NCBI GenBank assembly: GCA_018657525.1 | Contig: JABHWZ010000002.1 | Coordinates: 148,590 to 212,589, forward strand | Direction of reading: 5' to 3' | DNA length: 64,000 nucleotides | DNA from: an archaeon | GTDB taxonomy: Archaea > Nanobdellota > Nanobdellia > Pacearchaeales > GW2011-AR1 | Part shown: positions 57,064 through 64,000 of the stretch, piece after piece | Layout: each line of letters starts with the position of its first letter | Numbering within the stretch: the stretch's first letter is position 1 | Position numbers and translations under genes: made by a program | Notes under the pieces: generated by a model | Told to the model about the DNA's origin: nothing | Databases searched by the model: none | The model's input: only the letters and a program-made list of their open reading frames with translations

Positions 57064-57216
57064 ATGAAACAAAAAGTAAGCATTTCATTAGGGGAAGACA
57101 CTTTGAAAAAAGTAGAAGAAAAATTAACCGAAGGTTTATTCAGAAATAAATCTCATATAATTGAATATTCAGTAAATAAATTTTTGGAGAAAGATAATGA
57201 GCAACCAAAATTATGA
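57064..57216 (+). CDS. 50-aa ribbon-helix-helix-like protein (below ORF track size cutoff)
   Basis: MKQKVSISLGEDTLKKVEEKLTEGLFRNKSHIIEYSVNKFLEKDNEQPKL*; overlaps target 1 start. Confidence 0.65.
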   Translation: MKQKVSISLGEDTLKKVEEKLTEGLFRNKSHIIEYSVNKFLEKDNEQPKL

Positions 57217-58042
57217 AAGCTACAAAAGGGCAGTTGGAGAAACTGCTACTAGATTAATTAGGGAGAATTATCCTCAGAGTTTAGATAGTACAGAGTTCTT
57301 AGATTTTATCTCCAGAAAATGCCACACCAAAACAAATGCAAGACATATTCTGGGAAATATTGAAAATTTGTTATTTCTCAAAAATTTATATTTAAATGAA
57401 CATAAAGATAAAAAGGAAGCAGAGAAAGAAGGAGATTTAGGGGATATTTTGCAAAAAGAAGGGTATAAACATAGAGTAATCGGGGATGTTCAAGGATTGA
57501 TTGATTTTAGGAGGTTTTATGCTCCTGGAGAGGTTTTATGTACTTATAACAATCCAGAAGGAAGATTGAGGAATTATCATATGCTTGTTTTATTTAAAGA
57601 AGATTTAGATGGAATAGGAAGAAGTCCAAATCCAGGGAGGGAAGATGAGTATAGCACAAGTTTATTGAATGTTCAAATTCATAGGGAACATAATAATGTT
57701 TCAATTAAAAGTCGTTATAATCATACTGTTAGTAATCCTGATGCAGTGCATTCAAACCAGTTAGATAGAATTGCTCCTGGATTGACTGGTGCAATTGAAA
57801 AAAGGTTAGGAATAAAAATTGATCGTAAAACAGACGAAGCTATTCCTGACAATTTAAAATTAGCAGGAGATTTTGTCATTAGCTATTGGACTACAAATAA
57901 TGGTTTGCGTAGATTCTGTCTCTACACGAATCTCGTTGCTAGCTCGAGTGTTGACGATTTTTCGGACTCGAATAGCTATGGTCGGTGTGTGGTGGCGGGG
58001 GGTAGACGAAGCCACGAAGTGGCTGAGCAAACGAATGCTTAA
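57197..58042 (+). CDS. DGR target protein 1, C-terminal variable region
   Basis: Carries VR1 aligned to TR with A-only differences. Confidence 0.9.
   Translation: MSNQNYESYKRAVGETATRLIRENYPQSLDSTEFLDFISRKCHTKTNARHILGNIENLLFLKNLYLNEHKDKKEAEKEGDLGDILQKEGYKHRVIGDVQGLIDFRRFYAPGEVLCTYNNPEGRLRNYHMLVLFKEDLDGIGRSPNPGREDEYSTSLLNVQIHREHNNVSIKSRYNHTVSNPDAVHSNQLDRIAPGLTGAIEKRLGIKIDRKTDEAIPDNLKLAGDFVISYWTTNNGLRRFCLYTNLVASSSVDDFSDSNSYGRCVVAGGRRSHEVAEQTNA
57903..57987 (+). repeat. DGR variable repeat VR1
   Basis: 85 nt aligned to TR 59002-59086; 13 differences, all at TR adenines. Confidence 0.95.
58010..58024 (+). other. hairpin downstream of VR1 (agccac-gaa-gtggct)
   Basis: 6-bp perfect stem, 3-nt loop. 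Confidence 0.85.
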
Positions 58043-58054
58043 ACGTAAAACAAA

Positions 58055-58813
58055 ATGAAAATAAAAGTAAGTCACGGAAGAATCATTGGAATTGAAGAAC
58101 AAGACCTAAACCCAGTTCTACCAACTACTGATTTGTCCTTTGTAGAAGATAAAGATTTATTTAGGGAAATTAGAAATTACATAAAATCCGAACATCAGAA
58201 TATAGACTACAAACTGAGTTTTCAAGATGGAGTAATGAAAGGTTCAAATCCTTATCTTCAAATTGCAGTTGATATGTTTTTAAAAAATAATTATCCAAAT
58301 TTTAGAATAGCAAGACAAAGAGATTTAGAAACAGACTTAGAAAAATTCAAAGGATTTTACATGGATTCAGGTTTAGTTTTAAGAAGCAAAGACAACCCAA
58401 ATTCAGCTCAAGCAATAAATCTCTACAATCAATTAAGAGCACGAGGATTAAAGGATTCTGAAATCTTTCCAATGTTCATAGATTTAAGAGGTGTGGAATT
58501 AACAAAAGACTTAGAATTTAAACTAACAGATGAATCAACTTACAAACAAGCAGATTGTTTAAATTGGGATTCTGGAACTAGGTATTCTCAAACAGACGAG
58601 GTAGGTTTACCAAAAGAAAAAGACCTTTCAGGAACACGACGAATTTGGACTACAAATAATGGTCTGCGTAGTTTCTATCTCGACTCGGATCTCGGTGCTG
58701 GCTCGCTTGATGGCGATTTGTCGGGCTCGAATGGCGGTGGTCGGTGTGTGGTGGCGGGGGGTAGACGAAGCCACGAAGTGGCTGAGCAAACGAATTTTTT
58801 ACATAACTTTTAA
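58055..58813 (+). CDS. DGR target protein 2, C-terminal variable region
   Basis: Carries VR2; N-terminal part unlike target 1. Confidence 0.9.
   Translation: MKIKVSHGRIIGIEEQDLNPVLPTTDLSFVEDKDLFREIRNYIKSEHQNIDYKLSFQDGVMKGSNPYLQIAVDMFLKNNYPNFRIARQRDLETDLEKFKGFYMDSGLVLRSKDNPNSAQAINLYNQLRARGLKDSEIFPMFIDLRGVELTKDLEFKLTDESTYKQADCLNWDSGTRYSQTDEVGLPKEKDLSGTRRIWTTNNGLRSFYLDSDLGAGSLDGDLSGSNGGGRCVVAGGRRSHEVAEQTNFLHNF
58662..58746 (+). repeat. DGR variable repeat VR2
   Basis: 85 nt aligned to TR; 20 differences at TR adenines, one T-to-C at the 5' edge. Confidence 0.95.
58769..58783 (+). other. hairpin downstream of VR2 (agccac-gaa-gtggct)
   Basis: Same 6-bp stem, 3-nt loop. Confidence 0.85.
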
Positions 58814-59001
58814 AAAGAAGATTTTAATTATTATCTTGTCTAGCATGGGTGCTAGGCCACACGTCAGCTCACTAGTACATTATTTAGATTTATTTTAAGT
58901 CATAAAATTCATTTTCGACAATTAGTAGCGATGATCTTAGAAAAAAGGGATTGTGAACATTGAAGAAAAGGTGGCACAGAGTAAGCTGGCTAAATAGTTG
59001 C

Positions 59002-59086
59002 GTTTGCATAGATTCTATCTCAACACGAATCTCAATGCTAACTCGAATGATGACGATTTATCGAACTCGAATAGCAATGGTCAATG
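59002..59086 (+). repeat. DGR template repeat (TR), noncoding
   Basis: Adenine-rich AAY codon pattern in the VR frame; between target 2 and RT. Confidence 0.95.
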
Positions 59087-59109
59087 ACTTAGCACCTTAG
59101 ACTTTCATC

Positions 59110-60111
59110 ATGAAAACTTACAAAAATCTCTATAAAAAAATTTATGATAAGAAGAACTTAGTTTCCGCCTGGAAAAAAGCAAGAAAAGGAAAAACACAAA
59201 AGAATTATGTGATTGAATTTGAAAAAGATTTAAGAAGGAATTTGCTCAAACTTCATTACGAATTACAAGAAGAAGCATATGCTCCTCTTCCTCTAAAAAC
59301 TTTTGTTTTAAGAGACCCAAAAACAAGGAAAATCAGTAAAGCGGATTTTAGAGACAGAATAGTTCATCACGCAATTAATAATATCCTTGAACCAATTTTT
59401 GAAAAAAGTTTTATTTACAATAATTGTGCTGGAAGAAAAAATAAGGGAACCTTATTTGCTTTGAAAAGATTCGAAAATTTTAGAAGGAAAATTACCCATA
59501 ATTTTAGCTCTTTTGGTTATTGTTTAAAGTGTGATATAGAACATTATTTTCAAAATATCAATCATGTAATTCTTTTTAAAATAATTAAAAGAAAAATTAA
59601 AGATGAAAATCTATTGAATCTTTTAGAATTAATATTCAAGTGCAACAATTCTTCTGAAGGTTTGCCTTTAGGAAACTTAACCTCGCAATTTTTTGCAAAT
59701 GTTTATTTAGGTGAACTAGATTATTTTATAAAACACAAACTAAATGTAAAATATTACCTTCGTTATGTGGATGACTTTGTTCTTTTACACAATTCAAAAA
59801 ATCAATTAAAAATTTGGAAAAAAGAAATAGAGATTTTTCTAAAGGAAAAATTAGAATTAAAACTTCATCCAGAGAAATCTAGAATAATCCCCCTTTCTAT
59901 AGGAATAGAGTTTGTTGGATTTAGAAATTTTTACTTTCATCAGTTGTTAAAACAAAGGAGCATTCGAATTATGAGAAATAAAATTAATTTTTATAAGAAA
60001 GGAGAGATTTCTTCAAAGAAAATCAAAGAAATTTTCCAAGGTTGGAAAGCCTATGCAAGTTGGGCAGATAGTCATTTCCTAATAAATGAATTCAATAAAG
60101 AAATTCATTAA
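59110..60111 (+). CDS. DGR reverse transcriptase
   Basis: EGLPLGNLTSQFFANVYLGELD, YLRYVDDFVLL, KLHPEKSRIIP. Confidence 0.95.
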   Translation: MKTYKNLYKKIYDKKNLVSAWKKARKGKTQKNYVIEFEKDLRRNLLKLHYELQEEAYAPLPLKTFVLRDPKTRKISKADFRDRIVHHAINNILEPIFEKSFIYNNCAGRKNKGTLFALKRFENFRRKITHNFSSFGYCLKCDIEHYFQNINHVILFKIIKRKIKDENLLNLLELIFKCNNSSEGLPLGNLTSQFFANVYLGELDYFIKHKLNVKYYLRYVDDFVLLHNSKNQLKIWKKEIEIFLKEKLELKLHPEKSRIIPLSIGIEFVGFRNFYFHQLLKQRSIRIMRNKINFYKKGEISSKKIKEIFQGWKAYASWADSHFLINEFNKEIH

Positions 60112-60140
60112 TTTATTAAATCCCTCTTCCATATAATTAT

Positions 60141-62753
60141 ATGCAAAAAGAGGAGTATGCAAAAACCAAAGATGAACTTTTCAAAGAATTAGAAACATCT
60201 GAAAAAGGGTTGACAGACGAACAAGCAGAAAAACGTCTTGAACAATACGGAAAAAATAAAATAAAAAAAACCCATAAATTTAGACCTCTAAAAATATTCC
60301 TCTCTCAGTTTAAATCATTCCTCATTTATATTTTAATCTTCGCCGCGATTATCTCTTTTTTAATTCAACATTATATAGACGGGTTTGTAATTTCCGCAAT
60401 TGTTTTACTAAACGCTATAATCGGTTTCTTCCAACAATACAAGGCAGAAAAATCAATACAGAAATTAAGAGAGCTTTTAATTCCTAAATCTCAAGTTATG
60501 CGCGCGGGAAGATTAGTTGAAGTTTCATCTGAGGTGTTAGTTCCAGGAGACATAGTGATTTTAAATCCTGGAGATAAAATAAATGCAGATTGTAGAATTA
60601 TTGAATCAGAAAATCTACAAACCAATGAAGCAATCTTAACTGGAGAATCTCTCCCCATCAATAAAAACACTAAATTAATTTCTAAAAAATCAGAAATAAC
60701 TGAACAGAAAAATATTTTGTTTACTGGAACTCAAGTAGTAAGGGGCTCTGTAAAGGCTTTAGTAATTAAAACTGGGATGCAAACTGAATTTGGAAAAATT
60801 GCAAAGACATTGCAAAAAATAGAACCACAAAAAACTCCAATGCAAAAACGATTAGATAAATTTTCAAAACAAATAGGTTTTGTGATTTTAGGATTCGTAG
60901 CCCTAATTGTCGTCCTAGGATTCTTCGAACACTTTAATTTAATCGAAATGTTTTTTACTGCAGTTGCCCTTGCTGTTTCCGCCATACCTGAAGGTCTCCC
61001 TGCAGTATTAACAATCTCCTTTGCCATTTCTGCAGTGTTAATGTCAAAAGGCAATGTAATTGTCAGAAGGTTACCTGCAGTAGAATCTCTCGGCAGCGTC
61101 ACAGTAATTTGCTCAGACAAAACCGGAACAATGACCCATGAGGAAATGGAAGTCCAAGAAATATTTTCAAATAATAAATTCTATCTGCGAGACAGGGACA
61201 AAATATTATTCAAAAATAAAAAAATAGATTTCCCCCAAGATAAAACTTTATTCCAATTAATTAAAACAAGTATCCTTTGTAACAATGCCCGATTCGAAAT
61301 AATTAAAGATAAATATGAAATAATTGGAGACCCAACAGAACAAGCCCTCGTAAGAAATTCTCTTGACCTCGGGCTAAATAAAAAAGAAATGATTGAAGCT
61401 GAACATAGCATAAAGAAATTTGAATTTGATTCAAAAAGAAAAATGATGTCTGTTGTTAGAGATTTGGGGAGAAGCAAGGTTATTTATTCAAAAGGGGCAA
61501 TAGAAAAAATTCTTTCAGTCTCTGGTGCAGAATTAATCAACGGAGAATTAATTCATTTAACTTCAAAAAGGAAAAATGAAATTTTAGAACAAGCAAAAAA
61601 AATGGAACAAAAAGCTCTCAGAGTTTTAGCATTTGCTTACAAAAATATTCCTAAAAAAATAAAACCCTCTGAGGAAGGATTAATTTTTTTAGGAATTGTA
61701 GGAATGTTAGATCCTCCAAGAAAAGAAGTCAAATCTGCAATCACTCAATGCAAAAATGCAGGCATTGATATAAAAATGATAACTGGAGATTCTCTTCTAA
61801 CAGCTTCGGCAATAGGAGAAAAAATAGGCATAAAAGGAAAAGCAATATCCGGGACAGATTTAGACCAAATGTCTGACGCAGAATTAACCAAATCAATAAA
61901 TGAAATAGTAATTTTCGCAAGAACAACTCCTCATCAAAAATTAAGAATAACCAAAGCCTTACAATCTCAAAATCAGGTGGTTGCAATAACTGGTGACGGA
62001 ATCAACGATGCTCTTGCATTAAAATCTGCAGATATCGGAATTGCTATGGGAAAAAGAGGAACAGACGTCGCACGAGATATTGCCGACTTAGTCTTAATCG
62101 ACGACAATTTCGCTTCTCTTGTTCAAGGAGTAAAACAAGGTAGAAGAACTTATGATAATATTAAAAAATTCACAAAATATTTTTTAGCAGTAAATTTCGA
62201 TGAAATACTTTTGGTGGCCACCACATTATTCCTCAGGTTACCTCTTCCTTTACTTCCGCTACAAATTTTATGGGTAAACTTGATCACTGATTCTTTGCCA
62301 GCACTCTCTTTAGTTTTTGAAAACGGAGAAGATGTAATGAAATCAAAACCAAGAAAGGAAAAAAGTCTCCTCGACGGAATATGGAGATACATCCTCCTCG
62401 CTGGCCTGTTTGCATTTATCGCAAGTATCGCAGTATATTTGTTAGCAACCTCGCAAAATTTGTCTTACGCAAAAATAACCACCTTAGTATTAACCACAAT
62501 TATTTTATTTGAATTATTATTTGTTTACACTTGTAGGTCAGATAAATCACTTTTTAAAATTGGAATTTTCTCAAATAAATGGTTAAACTATTCAGTTTTA
62601 ATCTCAATCGCCCTACACCTTGCACTGCTCTACACTCCATTAGGATTTGTATTCGGAGTAGTTCCGTTAACTTTCGGAGACTGGCTATTCATTTTACCAT
62701 TTGCAGTTTCAGGAATATTTATATTTGAAGTTTACAAGTTAATTAAAAGATAA
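60141..62753 (+). CDS. P-type cation (Ca2+-type) transporting ATPase
   Basis: CSDKTGTMT; LTGES; TGDGINDALALKSADIGIAMG. Confidence 0.95.
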   Translation: MQKEEYAKTKDELFKELETSEKGLTDEQAEKRLEQYGKNKIKKTHKFRPLKIFLSQFKSFLIYILIFAAIISFLIQHYIDGFVISAIVLLNAIIGFFQQYKAEKSIQKLRELLIPKSQVMRAGRLVEVSSEVLVPGDIVILNPGDKINADCRIIESENLQTNEAILTGESLPINKNTKLISKKSEITEQKNILFTGTQVVRGSVKALVIKTGMQTEFGKIAKTLQKIEPQKTPMQKRLDKFSKQIGFVILGFVALIVVLGFFEHFNLIEMFFTAVALAVSAIPEGLPAVLTISFAISAVLMSKGNVIVRRLPAVESLGSVTVICSDKTGTMTHEEMEVQEIFSNNKFYLRDRDKILFKNKKIDFPQDKTLFQLIKTSILCNNARFEIIKDKYEIIGDPTEQALVRNSLDLGLNKKEMIEAEHSIKKFEFDSKRKMMSVVRDLGRSKVIYSKGAIEKILSVSGAELINGELIHLTSKRKNEILEQAKKMEQKALRVLAFAYKNIPKKIKPSEEGLIFLGIVGMLDPPRKEVKSAITQCKNAGIDIKMITGDSLLTASAIGEKIGIKGKAISGTDLDQMSDAELTKSINEIVIFARTTPHQKLRITKALQSQNQVVAITGDGINDALALKSADIGIAMGKRGTDVARDIADLVLIDDNFASLVQGVKQGRRTYDNIKKFTKYFLAVNFDEILLVATTLFLRLPLPLLPLQILWVNLITDSLPALSLVFENGEDVMKSKPRKEKSLLDGIWRYILLAGLFAFIASIAVYLLATSQNLSYAKITTLVLTTIILFELLFVYTCRSDKSLFKIGIFSNKWLNYSVLISIALHLALLYTPLGFVFGVVPLTFGDWLFILPFAVSGIFIFEVYKLIKR

Positions 62754-62754
62754 G

Positions 62755-63705
62755 ATGCTATTACAAAATATTTTACTATTTGCACTTGCAGGTTTTTTCT
62801 TAGTCATTAGTGGAATTTATCTTGTGAAATCTCTCGAGAGAATCTCAAAGTTTTTACGAATATCTGAATTTACTGCCGCATTTATTTTAATGGCATTTGC
62901 AACATCTTTGCCAGAATTATTAGTTGGAATAAACTCTGCAATTCAAGGTTCTCCTGCAATAAGTATGGGGAATGTTATAGGTGCTAGCATTTTAGATTTA
63001 ACTTTAATAACTGGGTTATTTATTTTGCTATCTAGAGGAATAAAATTTAAAACAAAAAAAGTTGGCTCAGAAATATATTTTATGTTCGCGTCAATAGTCT
63101 TACTTTTAATTCTATATCTCGTTGGGAATTCTCTTTCAAGAATAGACGGAATTATCTTGGTAGGATTATTCGGAATTAACTCTTATAGAATTTTCAAAAA
63201 AAGAGAAGATTACCCCTCGGAAATAAAAGATACTTCAAAAAGATATCAGGGGGTTTTATTTACTGCAATTTTTATCGGGTCACTTTTGCTTTTATTTTTT
63301 GCATCTGCTGCCGCAGTTAAATATGCAAAATTAATTGCTATCGATTTTAATTTCTCTGAACTTATTGTAGGAATATTTTTAGTTTCAATTGCAACGACTC
63401 TCCCAGAATTAATTTTTGGAATTAATGCTGTCTTAAAAAAACATCCAGAAATGGCAATTGGAAATCAAACCGGAACCATCTTCACAAATATAGCCTTAAT
63501 TTTAGGGGTAGTAGCAATCATTCATCCAATAACTGTCGCGCAAATGCCATTTTTTATCTCCGGATTATTTATGCTTTTGTCTGCTTTCTTATTTGTAGTA
63601 TTTATCCAAAGCGAAAGAAAAATTGACATTTTTGAGGGAATTTCATTAATTTTCTTATATTTATTTTTTATTATCTTACAATTTTTCGCTATCCCTAGAA
63701 TTTGA
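62755..63705 (+). CDS. CaCA-family sodium/calcium exchanger
   Basis: Two repeats: MAFATSLPELLVGINSAIQGSPAISMGNVIGASI and SIATTLPELIFGINAVLKKHPEMAIGNQTGTI. Confidence 0.95.
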   Translation: MLLQNILLFALAGFFLVISGIYLVKSLERISKFLRISEFTAAFILMAFATSLPELLVGINSAIQGSPAISMGNVIGASILDLTLITGLFILLSRGIKFKTKKVGSEIYFMFASIVLLLILYLVGNSLSRIDGIILVGLFGINSYRIFKKREDYPSEIKDTSKRYQGVLFTAIFIGSLLLLFFASAAAVKYAKLIAIDFNFSELIVGIFLVSIATTLPELIFGINAVLKKHPEMAIGNQTGTIFTNIALILGVVAIIHPITVAQMPFFISGLFMLLSAFLFVVFIQSERKIDIFEGISLIFLYLFFIILQFFAIPRI

Positions 63706-63728
63706 AAATTTTAAAAAAGAATATGAGA

Positions 63729-63744
63729 CAGGGGAAATCCCCTG
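63729..63744. other. short hairpin downstream of the exchanger gene
   Basis: cagggg-aaat-cccctg. Confidence 0.5.
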
Positions 63745-63884
63745 CCTAAGAGGTTATTGAAATTTAATTTACAGAATTATTATCCAAAATTACTTTATAA
63801 ATCAAAAGAAGAAAAAATAACTATTTATCCTCTATAAATCTGCACTACCCAAATCCTTAAAAAAGAAAAACTCTCTGGTTTTTC

Positions 63885-64000
63885 ATGGAAATATACTCAA
63901 CTATTTTGCAAAACAAAGAAATGATAAAAATACTCTATGGAATTTTAATCTCTCTAATTTGCACAGTTATAGTTTTCAAATCTCATCGCCTTTTCAATCT
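63885..64000 (+). CDS. membrane protein, partial at window end
   Basis: MEIYSTILQNKEMIKILYGILISLICTVIVFKSHRLFN..., no stop before edge. Confidence 0.45.
   Translation, partial: MEIYSTILQNKEMIKILYGILISLICTVIVFKSHRLFN

Noticed and set aside
57860-58102. Antisense and alternate-frame ORFs over VR1 (57860-58102 minus, 57873-58058 plus) and VR2 (58659-58898)
   Set aside because: They arise from the GC-rich VR cassette and overlap the supported target genes in other frames.
57903-58746. VR1/VR2 differences as ordinary paralog divergence
   Set aside because: All 13 VR1 and 20 of 21 VR2 differences fall on TR adenines, which random divergence would not produce.
59110-60111. RT as group II intron or retron RT
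   Set aside because: No intron maturase domain or msr/msd structure; DGR-type LPLGNLTSQFFAN motif and a TR/VR pair are present.

Overview
AT-rich archaeal chromosome segment, probably DPANN (Pacearchaeota/Woesearchaeota-like). This rests on archaeal PCNA, a fused PriS-PriL primase, L31e/L39e/S19e, Cbf5, TrmY, an archaeal RNase P RNA and a form III-type RuBisCO. The standout is a complete diversity-generating retroelement (DGR) at about 57.06-60.11 kb: a small RHH ORF, two target genes with C-terminal variable repeats, a template repeat and a DGR-type reverse transcriptase. By hand alignment VR1 differs from the 85-nt TR at 13 positions, all A in the TR. VR2 differs at 20 TR adenines plus one T/C at the 5' edge. 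Both VRs are followed by an identical constant tail carrying a 6-bp stem/3-nt loop hairpin. Other notable features: two families of palindromic repeats that are translated in frame inside genes (prepilin-like N-termini and Cbf5/TruB); a duplicated pilin/Cys-rich surface-protein operon, one copy split in two with MNT/HEPN toxin-antitoxin pairs interleaved; four MNT-HEPN pairs in all; and a set of unrelated small genes coupled to ndk-like leaders behind a shared 22-bp palindromic operator. All calls come from reading the sequence and supplied ORFs; no database search was run.
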